A DNA stretch of 64,000 bases. It comes from Folioceros fuciformis. Lineage: Eukaryota > Anthocerotophyta > Anthocerotopsida > Anthocerotales. The notes beneath the pieces were generated by a model. That model searched no databases. It was not told the DNA's origin and saw only the letters and a program-made list of their open reading frames with translations. Of the stretch, positions 45,693 to 56,822 are shown one piece after another; position 1 is the first letter of the stretch, and every line of letters begins with the position of its first letter. The stretch lies in the NCBI GenBank assembly GCA_049999805.1, contig JBNGIO010006314.1, forward strand, positions 348,453 through 412,452. Reading direction: 5' to 3'. Position numbers and translations under genes: made by a program.

Positions 45693-48374
45693 TCATGGTT
45701 GGCTGACTCCACTGTTTTGCCTTGACGGCTGCCTTTCCAAGACGGCATTCAGCAGCAAGTCCACCACCATGCTCATGTGAGGGCGTTGCGAGGGCGATGG
45801 ATCTGTGCAGGTGAGCGCCACCTTCAGAACCGCAACCATTTGTTCGCGCACAGCTTCCGGGTCTGCCATCATGGAAGGGTCTAGAAGGTCGTCCGTCACA
45901 TCCCCTTTCGATGCAACGCTTCTCACCCAGCTCACAAGATCCGGATTGTCTCCGTAGGCTTCTTCTCTCAGAATCCTTCCAGTCACAATTTCCATCAGGA
46001 CCACTCCGTAGCTGTACACATTGCTCTTCTTGGTCACCTCCATGGTGAATACATATTCTGATCAATCGCTTATAAGGAGTCAGTAGGAACGAATTCGCGG
46101 TAAAGGGTTGAAGGATTTGGAATGGATACACTCGACCCTACCTGGAGCAAGATAGCCGACGGAGCCCGGAAGGGCTTTCATGCTACGGGCGTGCCCCTTG
46201 GAGGACTCCATCACGTCAAACAGCTCGCAGTCTCCAACCACGGCTTCATGCTCTTCACTGACAAAGATGTTGCTTGAGGTGATGTCCAAGTGAATGATGG
46301 AAGAGTCTGCTGCCTGGTCGTGAAGGTAGGCGATACCCTGAGCAGCGCCGAGAGCAATCTGATACCTGGCAGACCATTTCAGCTTGTTCTGGCTCAGCAA
46401 GAGTCGCAGGGTCCCGTTTCTGACCCTCCTGTAGACAATCATAACGGCCTCATCAGACACCAGGAATCCCACCGGCTGCATCAGATTTTTGTGCTTAAGG
46501 TAGTCCTTGCTCAAAGCGGTTTCCAGTTCTGTCATCCGCTCTTTGTAGTGCTCCAGCACATCTTTTTCCAGCATGACCTTCTTCACTACCAGATCCACCT
46601 TTCGGGCTCGGTACATTTTGCTGAACCTGTTGCTGCTTATGGGAGGAGGTCTCCCATTTACCGTGTTATCTACCAGTTCTTCTAGATCCACTCCCGGGAA
46701 GCTGTCCGTGAGGAAGCGACCTGCAGCTGGTAGCGAAGGATCCATCACGACGGCAGCCCGCCGGCGATACCTGTACCCCTTTCCTCGACACCGCAGCCAT
46801 GCCAGCAGCAAAATAGCACCGATCCCCAGGGCAGTGCCTGCCCCTACGATGCCCAGGCCAGGAATCAGCCATTCCTCGATCCTTTCCTTTTCCCCGCGCC
46901 TACAAGGAGCCAGCGGGGATCCGCACAGCCCAGGGTTACCTGCAAACGAAGTCCAGTTCAGGACGGATGCCGGGAGCGAAGGCAGCGAGCCTGTGAGCAA
47001 GTTGTTGGAGACGTTCAACACCTGCAAGCTCCGCATGTTCTCCATATTCGCAGGAATATGCCCGGACAGCCTGTTGTAGGACAGATCCATCACCCGGAGT
47101 TTCTGCAAATTGGCGACCCCGTCCGGAATGCCTCCAGTGAGCACACTAAAGCTGAGATCAAGCACTTCCAGATTCTCCAGGCTCCCAATCTCCACAGGAA
47201 TGCCCCCGCCGATAGCATTCCTCCCGATCTTGAGCTCCACCAGGTTCTTCAACCCTACAATCGTGCTGGGAATCACGCCAGACATCCGATTGTGTTGCAA
47301 AACCAGGTACTTCAAGCTGGTCATGTTCCCCACGTTGTCCGGAATGCCCCCGCCCAGTAGATTAACACTCAGATCAAGACTGACAAGGCCGGGCAAGCTG
47401 AGCAACGACGGCGGGATGCTGGTGGCCAGATAGTTGAAAGACAAATCCACACTCACCAGCGTCTCTATCTCTCCAAAGCCAGCGGGAATCGCTCCCGCCA
47501 GCTGGTTCCTCCGCAGATTGAGCAACTCCAAGTTCCCGCAGTTCCCGATCGCACCCGGGATCGGGCCATAGAGCCCGACCCCCTCCAGCTCCAGGACCGA
47601 AAGATTGCCCAACATCCCTATCTCCCCCGGCAGAACGCCTTCGAGAGAGTTCCAGCTCAGACGCAAACCTCTCAGGGCCTGGCACATGCCGATCTCGGTC
47701 GGAATCGCTCCCGCCAGATTGTTGTCCGACAGGTCGATCCATTGCAGCAAACTCCCGTTGCAAATTCCGTGCGGGACAGACCCGCTCAGAAAATTCCCCG
47801 ACAGATTCAAGGACACAAGCCCCGCGCACCACACGGGCACGCTCCCCGTGAGCTGGTTCCTGGAAAGATCCAGCTCCTCGAGGCCCAACGCGGAGGAGAA
47901 GGTGCCCGGCACGGTACCGTTGAGCTCGTTGTCCGCCAGCCGCAGCACCTTGAGGTCCGGTAGCTGCGCCAGCTGCGGCGGAATGGGACCGGTGAATGCA
48001 TTCTGGGAGAGGTCGAGGAAGGCGAGCTTGGTGGCGTTAGCGAGCTCGGGAGGGATCGGGCCGCGAAAAGAGTTGTTAGCGGCGCTCAGTGTAAGCAGGT
48101 CCGGGAGGGAGCCCAGCGCGGGGGAGAGCGGTCCTCGGAGATTGAGCGAGGAGAGGGCCAGGCCGGAGACGGAGCCGGAGTTGGAGCAGGCGACGCCAAG
48201 CCAGGAGCAGGGCTCCGTTCCCGCCCAGCTGCTGAGAACGGTGCTCCCGTTGTCGTCAAGCTCCTGCTTGAATCGCAGCAGGAGCTGCACATCGGGGGTG
48301 AGGCCCAGGCTCAGGCCCGGGCCGAGGAGGAGCAGGAGCAGGAGCAGCAGCAGCAGCAACTGCGGCCACACCAT
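45693..48374 (-). CDS. LRR receptor-like kinase, PXC3-like, degenerate kinase (copy 1)
   Basis: Membrane receptor with about 18 leucine-rich repeats. Exons 46142-48374 and 45693-46057; 865 residues from ATG 48374, chosen because it begins a signal peptide with a run of leucines (encoded by a CTG-type microsatellite). In order: LRR N-cap (SWAGTEPCSWLGVAC), LRRs, C-cap NPGLCGSPLAPC, transmembrane segment (LGIVGAGTALGIGAILLLAWL), kinase-like domain. The glycine loop is not recognisable. HRD is HLD (IIHLDITSSNIF) and DFG is replaced by GDCEL, so phosphotransfer is doubtful. VVKK and the APE-region residues remain. The same HLD and missing DFG are typical of plant PXC3 (At2g41820-like) proteins linked to vascular development. 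Intron in phase 1 just before EYVFTMEVTKKSNVYSYG. Confidence 0.95.
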
Positions 48375-50298
48375 GTCGCCTGCGAAATCAGGGTGTTTCC
48401 ATCTTCCAGCCTTGAGTTGCAATTGGTGTCCTGCTGTGATGAGTACGCGTCCCGACACACATTTTTGGTAGTCGGGCTCACGTCGCTCTCACTAATAGCC
48501 CAGGAGTGGTCCAAGAGGTGGCACCATGAACTGTTGAAGCTTCTTACGTACGTTTCTATCCTGAGAGATTCGTTTCCTGTGGGGTTTACGCTGACGTGCT
48601 AGCATCAGGCGTAGCTGGCTGGCCATGAGTTGTTGGAAGCCCCCTCACCTAGATTCCGTATTTTAAATAAATACGTTTGTATTTATACGTATAAAATACG
48701 TATAGATGGTAGTATGTAAAGAGGTGTTGGATTTTTATTTCTGGTTTTGGAGCACGAAAAGACAAGTAAAATTTTGGTAATCTTTGACAAAAGTGGGAAC
48801 AACTTCATAACCTACCCATACTATCTCTTATATCTTAAATCCAAAGTATCAAGGGATGGCCAAGAAATAGATGTAGCTATCATGTCAGGTCTACATATTG
48901 GATGCAATCATGGGTGCAGGATCCAAAAGAATCAAAAGCGAATTATTTGGATCAAGCCGGGGTGTCAAGCATGATTGTGTATTGTAACTTAGATGCATGC
49001 AAATAGGAATTAGTTAATAATTAAGTGCATGTAAATAGAAATTAATTAATAATTAAGTGATGTTAATAAATGATATTAATAATAATTAATAATTATTTAG
49101 TGAAAATGATTAGAAAATATAATCTAATATAAATTCAACTAAATAAACACAACTAGATGTGTGGATATGATTGCAGCAGGTCTCTAATAACAACCATAAA
49201 AGCCTAGCTCATTACCAGCAAGCATAAAAAGCTTAGCTCAGTAATGTCTGCTACTGTAGCTGTATTCTCTTGCTTTCTGGAATAGGCTGTAGCTCTAAGC
49301 TTGTATGCTTTCTGGAATAGGCTGTAGCTCTAAGCTTGTATNNNNNNNNNNCTAAGCTTGTATGCTTTCTGGAATAGGCTGTAGCTCTAAGCTTGTATTC
49401 TCTTGCTTTCTGGCATAGGCTGTATTCTGGAATAGGCTTTCTTTTGAAGATTGAGGTGTGTGTGAAGCAAACGCTTCGCTCTTACAAGCTTACAACTCCT
49501 AGGCAGGCTCGTTGAAAGAATACGAGTTGATGTCAACTTTGCAAGCTTCTTGCAAGGCACAAGTTGCTGAAGATTTGAAGTGCTGGAGCTTTGAGGCCGC
49601 AAGGAAAAGCTTCGGCAAATCGGAAGAAAGAACATTAGCCTGATCGCCAAGAAGGGGCTGCCCTCAGTTCTGTCGAGGAGGTGGAGAGTAGGGCGCAGCT
49701 CAGTCGCGGGGCACGGCTACAGTTTGCCCACAGCCAACAGCGAGAGCAGGGGGACACGTGGGCGCAGCTCGGGCTCCGAGAGCGAGAAACGTGGGGCACC
49801 ACCCCGGCCAAAGCTCAAACGCGGTTCGGCTGACGTTGGCACACATATTCTGGAGCGGGATGCAATCCGACTCTGGAGAAGGATCCAATCCGGTTCTTAC
49901 TGGTCCCACTTCTCATTTGAACACACATATCCTAAAGGGTATGGAGAGCGGTAGTGCGCCCAGCCTATGGCTCCTCGGTCGAGTCACACCGGGGCTCAAA
50001 ACGCTGGGACAGTGTAGGCCGGGGGAATCGAGGAGCCGGTTTCGCGGGTGAAGCTTCGGAACATTGGGGCGTGTGTCGCACGAGTAGAAAAGTGGAAGTG
50101 GACTAAGCAATAAAGCTATAAGGCGTAGCCTCTCCATCAAAGCATTGTGTGAAACAGCGCTAGAGCGCTTCGCTCCTATTGCATTGAGCGCGTGGCTGGA
50201 AAGATTGGAGCACGTACCTGGAGCTTCCGCCTGCACACAATCTCGCCTGGAGGAGGCCTCCCTCAGCCATTGGCAAGCCATCAGTGCAGGTCCAGTCG
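48375..50298. other. AT-rich intergenic region with minisatellite
   Basis: Contains the promoter of RLK copy 1 (48375-48650), AT-rich DNA (48650-49150), a minisatellite (listed) and about 700 bases of more GC-rich sequence leading to the small membrane-protein gene. No other gene supported. Confidence 0.5.
49262..49440. repeat. 35-base minisatellite, broken by a 10-N gap
   Basis: At least four copies, some partial, of a unit like GCTTTCTGGAATAGGCTGTA plus GCTCTAAGCTTGTAT. The gap at 49342-49351 lies inside the array, so the true copy number is unknown. Confidence 0.9.
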
Positions 50299-50904
50299 AT
50301 GCAGCAATCAGTGGCGAGGCGGGGGCACTCTGATATGCTGACGCGGCGGGATGACACGAGCCCGGAGTCACTTCGGTTGTTCGCCGACGTTCAGCTTGAC
50401 AGCCAGCAGCAGAAGCTACTGACGTTGTGCACCCTGGTCATGGGGTGTTCATTCGCCGCGATGATGCAGCCTCCGGGGGGCGTGAATACGGACAATACTA
50501 ACTGTGACAAGGTGAAGTTGGGACAGGCGAATCTGTGGCCGAATTCGACGAATTTCTCTGTCTTCGTCGCCGCGAGTGGCTGCGCGATGGCGGTTGCTTA
50601 TTTCGCTGTCCTCATCTCGTTTGTGTTCCCGCCTAGGACGATTTGGTGGAGTGGGACAGCGCTCTGCTTTATTTCTGTCCAATGCCTCCTTGGTGCATTT
50701 TGCGCATCGCTGTCGATCGTCGTGGGCCAGGAGGGGAGCATTTTCATCATCGGTGCTTTCTTGCTGAATCTCTGCTTTATCCTGCTCTTCATCTGGTGCA
50801 GCGTGTGCGCCAGGTGCAAGAGAATCTGGGACTCTACTACGCGTCCAAGGGCAGACATCTTACCGTCACACGGAGCAAGCGAGCAACTACCTTCAAACTT
50901 CTGA
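50299..50904 (+). CDS. Small four-pass membrane protein, PGG-domain-like
   Basis: Uninterrupted frame of 201 residues from ATG 50299. A polar N-terminus precedes four hydrophobic segments: LLTLCTLVMGCSFAAMM (followed by QPPGG), FSVFVAASGCAMAVAYFAVL, TALCFISVQCLLGAFCASLS, and FIIGAFLLNLCFILLFIW. A first helix followed by PPGG is the mark of the plant PGG domain, normally found behind ankyrin repeats; none are present here, so this is a stand-alone version or an ankyrin-lacking relic. From about 50830 (last 25 codons) the DNA is part of a segment repeated at 54625, so the native 3' end may have been replaced. Function unknown. Confidence 0.55.
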   Translation: MQQSVARRGHSDMLTRRDDTSPESLRLFADVQLDSQQQKLLTLCTLVMGCSFAAMMQPPGGVNTDNTNCDKVKLGQANLWPNSTNFSVFVAASGCAMAVAYFAVLISFVFPPRTIWWSGTALCFISVQCLLGAFCASLSIVVGQEGSIFIIGAFLLNLCFILLFIWCSVCARCKRIWDSTTRPRADILPSHGASEQLPSNF

Positions 50905-51137
50905 AGGGGGTGGCTGTCTGTGACAATGGCAACGACACCGAGGGTTGTATCTGTGACCTGCGTACATGTTATACCTCCACTTTGACTGTGACCACCGTAA
51001 ATGTTGTACCTCTAATTGAGTTTATGACCTTTGTAAATAGTATATCTCTACAAATATTACGAGTTTGGATACAAGTTGGCTTTGGCTTTCACCGTATATG
51101 GTCCAAATTTTTGGACGTAACACATCCCTGTCATCCA

Positions 51138-51197
51138 GGTATCCCGATCGGGACACCTATATTGTGAGGTATCCCGATCGGGACACTTATATTGTGA
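51138..51197. repeat. Tandem pair of 30-base units with a palindrome
   Basis: AGGTATCCCGATCGGGACAC and the following TATATTGTG-like end occur twice in a row. Each unit contains the palindrome CCCGATCGGG. The matching part of copy B has a single diverged unit. Confidence 0.85.
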
Positions 51198-51845
51198 TAA
51201 TTTATCCCTCACATGTTTGGATCTGTCTCTCTCCACTCACTATCATTCACTTTCTTTTGTTGCAGTTAGGGCTTGTGGGTTCAGCATCCATGGTTTAGGA
51301 TCCATCCTCTAGATGCAAGGTTTACAGCAGACCTCAAAATTCACCGTGCTGTCAACTATGCATACATCTCTCTCGCCTTTATGCACAATTCACCGTGCTG
51401 TCAACTATGCATATGTCTCTCTCGCCTTCATGCACACCCCTAACCAGCCTCGATTTCATTTCTGAGTTTTCTCTACTCCAATCCAAAACCTGCTGAAGGG
51501 GACATCCCTTCTTGCTATATAAAGGAACCATGCTGCTAATGTAAGTGTGTTGGTCTAGACCTAAACCCCAAATCGTAAATGACCTCTCTCTCATGGTAGT
51601 GTCAATTGATGCATCTCTAAAACACTACCAAACCCTAAACCTTGCGAACCCCCAACATGTTTCATATGCGTAGTATATCTTGAAGCCATGATTTTATGAT
51701 GAGGATGCATGAATCCAAATAAAAAACATAGTACGTGTTATGTATACCAGAAAAAGAAAAACATTATATTATTTGTTATAAATATTACATGTTACTTGTT
51801 TTGTTTTAGGAAAATAAACACTCCCAAACACTACTATGGCACTGG

Positions 51846-52020
51846 AGAGAGGAGTCTGGCAGAAAACTTTTTCTAAAGAGTGAGTCTGTCTATGGCATAC
51901 CAAATCGAAGAGAGGGGCCTAGTAGAAAACTTTTTCTAAAAAGTAAGTCTGTCTATGCCATACCAAACCGAAGAGAGGGGGCCTGGTAGAAAACTTTTTC
52001 TAAAGAGTGAGTCTGTCTGG
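51846..52020. repeat. Three tandem copies of a 64-base unit
   Basis: Units of about 64 bases contain AGAAAACTTTTTCTAAAGAG and GAGTCTGTCTATG; copies start near 51846, 51908 and 51972. Confidence 0.9.
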
Positions 52021-53029
52021 TTTGGGCTTGAGCACAAATGTTTATCTTAAGAAGAAAAAAATCCAAACCGGGCCATTCATATGTTCGGTTGAAATATTGT
52101 TTGGGGAATATCACNNNNNNNNNNNNNNNNNNNNNNNNNNNNNNNNNNNNNNNNNNNNNNNNNNNNNNNNNNNNNNNNNNNNNNNNNNNNNNNNNNNNNN
52201 NNNNNNNNNNNNNNCGATACAGCAGGCATCACACGTAGCGGCGATGCCTGATGTGACAAGCTCCTGCAGAAGAATGGTATAGTTTCCAGGACAAGTGTTG
52301 ATGTTGATCATGGTGCCATGAAGCGAGGCTCCTATGGGAGGGCATTTGTGCGTTGGGGGTTTGCAATTCCTTTAGCTAGTGATGATTGGTTCCAACTGAA
52401 TTTTCTGTTATGTGTGTGGAGTTAACCTTGTGACGTTTTGCACAGCAGTGCCAAGCTACAATGCTAGTGCCATCCCGCTGCACCCTAACCCCTAAACGAT
52501 CAAACCCTAACCCGTGGAAGCTCCATGGATGAATGTAAAATGACATTCATTGAATGTTTGAGAATTGTTTTTAAGAAAAAACTTTAGAGAGATTTGAGTG
52601 TCTAGTACTTTTAACAGTCTGTTTTGGGATGATGCCGAAAGCAGACATGCAAAACTAGCATCTTGGGGTATATTCCCTTACATACCCAATGTCAAAACAA
52701 AAAAATAGTACACCCTCTCCTCTATCCAGTTTAAGTATGCCAAACACTATAATCCAACTCTACTATTATAATATTCACAAGATAATATTCAAGTATTTGG
52801 AAGATTAATATGAACTTACTTGAACTTATATTTACTTTTAATTATATATTTAAAAATATAAAACTATATATATATTATGGTACATTAATATACTTAAATA
52901 CATTTTAAATTTTTATTCTCAAGACAAGGCGAATTCTCTAAGTATTAGGCTTCCCTAAATGTTACCCAATATCCTACTCCCAATAGGTGACATTTAGGGA
53001 GGGTAGACAGTCCTACCCTTGGACTGTCT

Positions 53030-53327
53030 AGCCTGCCTACCCTCAGTCCTGGACCAAGGAGGGATAGCGCCTTTTTGCCACCCTTGGTCACTAAATACAA
53101 TAAATATTAAGTAAATAATATATAAAGATAAAAATACAAATGTCTAGTATATTCCATCGTTAGTCGACTATACTATCTTAGTCCCTTAGACCGCCTCGCT
53201 TGCCTACCCTCGGTCCTGAACCAAGGAGGGACAGCACCCTTTTGCAACCCTTGGTCACTAAATATAATAAATATTAAGTGAATAATATAAAAATATAAAA
53301 ATACAAATACCTAGTATATTCTATCTT
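53030..53327. repeat. Tandem duplication, period about 168 bases
   Basis: About 53030-53158 and 53198-53327 are two copies containing GCCTACCCTCxGTCCTGxAC, AACCAAGGAGGGA, CTTGGTCACTAAATA and CTAGTATATTC. Confidence 0.85.
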
Positions 53328-54401
53328 CGGGGCTGGTCTTTCCAGGCTTTACAAGTACCATTCCGATCTATCGCCTTAACACACGAACCATTAATGGATA
53401 CACTCATCAATTCATCAAGGATTAGAATATTAAGATATGTTATTCATGACAAATCTTTTTTGAAAATCATGACAAATCTTTTTTGAAAAATCCCCCGCTC
53501 ACATATAGCATAGTAATATTACAAGGTATGACCGGACATAATTCCCAAAGACTTAACATAAAGGGGGTTCGTGCTTCTTACTCCTAAGTTGTTAAATATA
53601 TTTTGTAAGCTACTAACTTCAAGATGGACACAAATGTTAGCAGCTTAACACACCTCATCAACTACAAAAGGGTTGATAACATTAGTATTTGTACATGAAG
53701 AGTTAGTTCCAAACTTTTTCAACAATACTTCCAATAAACTATTAGTTAACTAGATACGCTCATGTGCATCTTAAGGATACAATTTGGGACTGAATAGATG
53801 ACAAACATGCAACACACAAAGATTAAGAACCTTATTATTCAATGCATCAACAATAGCTAAAGCATATTTGTTAGTACTAGCAATGCAAGAACTTAAATCG
53901 TAAGACCTAGCCCATGGATCCATGAGGTAAATGTCTTTTATTATGACCATACTAATTATAAGATGGATCTATGTGCTCACAATAATTATAAATCCTTCGA
54001 TATAAAACTAAATAATTTACTAGTTTTAAACCGAACGTTTTTTAACCTCAAGTCCCATGATTTTTCTAACACACATGGGGACTAGGACCAAGCTTGCCAA
54101 GGGATTAAAATGACACCATGAGTTGTGCAATTAGTTTTGGACTTTCAATTGGGTTAACTTATCATAGTTAAAACTATGGCTCAAGGTGCCGTTTGTCTTA
54201 CGAACGTCGCTATGAAGGAAATTGTGGCTGCAGTTTATTGTCAGCCAGTAGGACAGGCCAAGTCGGCGGCGCATGAAATGGGCCGGGTCCAAAGTTGGTA
54301 ATCTTCATTAATAAATTAATATTATTTTATAAACTATATAATTTCCTTGTCCATTGGCCAGACACTCATTTGTTGTTTCACTTTTTACAGGGTGTGATGT
54401 G

Positions 54402-54615
54402 TGTCTCTCTTTGCCCTTTGTGTGATGTGTCTCTATCTTCTATATTTGGGAGAGGAGTTTTGGAGTTTTTGTATATATTTAAATATTAATGGATCGATTA
54501 TTAATATATATATACATATATATTCACTACATTGTTACGGTCTTGGGATCATCCTTCATTTGGACTTGTCGTCAAACTTCTATTTTCATTTAGTTTTCTT
54601 ATTTGCCATGAGTGA
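54402..54615. repeat. Direct repeat X, left copy
   Basis: About 210 bases, from GTCTCTCTTTGCCCTTTGTG to TTTTCTTATTTGCCATGAGT, matched at 56056-56252. The left copy ends immediately before duplicated segment B. Confidence 0.85.
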
Positions 54616-55340
54616 GTTTGCCACGACTCTACTACGTGTCCAAGGGCAGACATCTTACCGTCACACGGAGCTATCGTGCAACTACCTTAAAACTTTTGAA
54701 GGGAGTGTCAGTCTGTTGACAATGGCAACGACACCAAGGGTTGTATGTCAGTGTGAACCGAGTCTGTGATCTGACCTGCGTAGATGTTATACCTCTACTT
54801 TGATTGTGACCTCCGTATATGTTATATCTCGACAAATGTTACGAGTTTGGATACTCCCCAAACATGGAACACTGATATGGTCATGCTGGCTTTCACCGTG
54901 TACGGTCCAAACTTTTGGACGTAACATATGCCCCCTTCGGCCATAGGGTGCCATCTAGGTGTCCACATTGGGATACCTTCAGTGTGATAATATTTTATCC
55001 CTCGCACGTTCGGATATGTCTTTCTTTCACTTTCTTTTTTTGTGAGGGTTAGGGCTTGTGGGTTCAGCATCTATCCTCTAGATGCAAGGTTTAGAGCATA
55101 CCTCAGCTTCACATTTAGAGGATACCTCAGCGTTCACCATGCTGTCATTTGTGCCACACATCTCTCTCGTCTCCATGCACACCCCTAACCAGCCTCAATT
55201 TCATTTCTAAGTTTTCGTCACTCCAATCTAGAACCTGCTGAAGGGGACATCCCTTCTTGCTATATAAAGGAACCATGTTGCTAATGTAAGTGTGTCGGTG
55301 TGCACGTCATGGACTAGACCTCAACCCAAAACCGTAAATG

Positions 55341-55508
55341 ACCCTTCACAGCGGCGGCGTCAATCGGTGCATCTCTGAAACACTACCAACCCTTCACAAC
55401 CAACCCTTCATAGTGGCGGCGTCAATCGGCGCATCTCTGAAACACTACCAACCCTTCACAACCAACCCTTCACAGCGGCGGTGCCAATCGGTGCATCTCT
55501 AAAACACT
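55341..55508. repeat. 62-base tandem repeat, 2.7 copies
   Basis: Copies begin with ACCCTTCACAGCGGCGG at 55341, 55403 and 55465. Copy A has a single related unit near 51600. Confidence 0.92.
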
Positions 55509-55636
55509 AACAAACCCTAACCCCTGCGAATCTCCGACATGTTTCATATGTGTGTAGTGTATCTTAAAACACTATGTGGCATCTTGATGTTTTACGATGA
55601 CGATGCATGAACCCAAATAACAAACATAGTACGTGT

Positions 55637-55726
55637 CCGTATTGATGCACATGCCCGTTATGAGAGAAAAGTCACTCTACTCCGTATTGATGCACATGCC
55701 CGTTATGAGAGAACAGTCACTCTACT
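55637..55726. repeat. 45-base tandem repeat, two copies
   Basis: CCGTATTGATGCACATGCCC followed by GTTATGAGAGAAxAGTCACT occurs at 55637 and 55682. Confidence 0.92.
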
Positions 55727-55774
55727 GTATACAGGTAGGTCCCGTGATGTGTCTGTGTTCAATATGGGAATTCG

Positions 55775-55890
55775 TAATACATTCTACTATATATTCCTAT
55801 ACAAAATACGTATACCAGAAAAAAAAATGTTCACTACGGAAATATGTAATACATTCCATTGTATATTCCTATACAAAATACATATGCCAG
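55775..55890. repeat. Tandem pair, about 65-base unit
   Basis: GTAATACATTCTACTATATA and TTCCTATACAAAATACGTAT are repeated with few changes in the next unit (from about 55841). Confidence 0.8.
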
Positions 55891-55962
55891 AAAAACAAAT
55901 TGGTGTGTCTAGGGTGTGTCCTAATCGGTATTCCATACCCAAAATCAGAAGTAAGGTTAAAT

Positions 55963-55983
55963 AAACCCTAAACCCTAAACCCT
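55963..55983. repeat. Short interstitial telomere-type repeat
   Basis: Three CCCTAAA units in a row, the plant telomere repeat. It is too short for a former chromosome end. Confidence 0.8.
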
Positions 55984-56055
55984 TTTTCTATAATATTATA
56001 TGTTTCACCACTATGGCATATCAATATTGTTTGAAGAATATCACTGGACATGGGA

Positions 56056-56252
56056 GTCTCTCTTTGCCCTTTGTGTGATGTGTCTCTATCTTCTATATTT
56101 GGGAGAAGAGGTTTGGAGTTTTTGTATATTTTTATATATTAATGGATCAATTATTATATATATTTTTAACTATATTATTATGGTCTTGGGATCTTCATTC
56201 ACTTGTCGTCAAACTTCTATTTTCATTTAGTTTTCTTATTTGTCATGAGTGG
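56056..56252. repeat. Direct repeat X, right copy
   Basis: Second copy of the 54402-54615 repeat, lying just after duplicated segment B. Confidence 0.85.
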
Positions 56253-56298
56253 AGTTTTGGAAGAGTTATCATCTAAGAAGAAGATGAACAGAGATTCC

Positions 56299-56565
56299 TC
56301 AACAAATCACGTTATAGAGAGGAGAGATATTCATAAAAGTTTCTTTGACAAATCATACTATGGAGAGATATTTGTGGAAGTTTCCTTTGATTAATCATGA
56401 TATGGAGAGATATTTGTGGAAGTTTCCTCGACAAACCACATTATGGAGAGAGATTCCTGACAAATCACTTTATGTAGAGATATTCACACACAAGCACGAG
56501 AGTTCCCAGTTAAGGTCCAAATGCACACAAGAGCTCCCAGTTAAGGTCCAAATGCACACAAGTTG
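56299..56565. repeat. Two adjacent short tandem arrays
   Basis: 56299-56488: about four variants of a 40-50-base unit with TATGGAGAGATATTTGTGGA and GACAAATCA. 56491-56565: two copies of a 34-base unit containing CCCAGTTAAGGTCCAAATGC. Confidence 0.85.
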
Positions 56566-56822
56566 ATGAACCGTTAGAAAGTTGATGTACCGGGTAACTG
56601 TGGTTGGAAGGGTCAGATCAGGGGCGCAGTAACTTTTGAGACAATATGTACCGGTCAGAGTAACAGAAAATTTCATGACTTAAGGAGGGGAAAAAGGGAA
56701 GGTTTCCTTCTACACTGAATTGGACCACCGAGGACATCTCCGACGGGTTCACCCATGCAAGGGAGCACCAACGCTACCCACACTACTTTGACTCCCTGTA
56801 CATACTACAGAAGCATAGTTGC

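Larger units (their letters stand above)
50830..52114. repeat. Segmental duplication, copy A
   Basis: From GACTCTACTACG the sequence matches 54625 onward for about 900 bases with scattered indels: the GTCCAAGGGCAGACATCTTA block, the TTTTGGACGTAAC block, the GGGACATCCCTTCTTGCTAT block and the ATGTTTCATATG block. Near the N run the GAAATATTGTTTGGGGAATA block again matches 56022. It begins inside the coding region of the four-pass gene. Confidence 0.85.
54625..56050. repeat. Segmental duplication, copy B
   Basis: Matches copy A (50830 onward). It differs by expanded tandem repeats at 55341-55508 and an extra block at about 55637-55807. It carries only the last codons of the four-pass gene, not the rest. 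Confidence 0.85.
50905..56822. other. Repeat-rich, AT-rich region without host genes
   Basis: Nearly 6 kb between the four-pass gene and RLK copy 2. It holds the duplicated segments and tandem arrays listed separately, a 100-base gap (52115-52214) and very AT-rich DNA (52700-54100). Short open frames occur but none has a recognisable product. Confidence 0.6.

Noticed and set aside
47605-48471. 288-codon plus-strand open frame
   Set aside because: Antisense to the LRR region of RLK copy 1. It is low-complexity and explained by repeat codon bias.
55963-55983. Telomere or chromosome-end fusion
   Set aside because: Only three CCCTAAA units; single related units also occur at 51630 and 52480. 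Too short to indicate a former end.
50899-56822. CRISPR-like or defence-type repeat array
   Set aside because: The repeats are head-to-tail tandem units without regular unique spacers, in a plant nuclear context. They are minisatellites and segmental copies.
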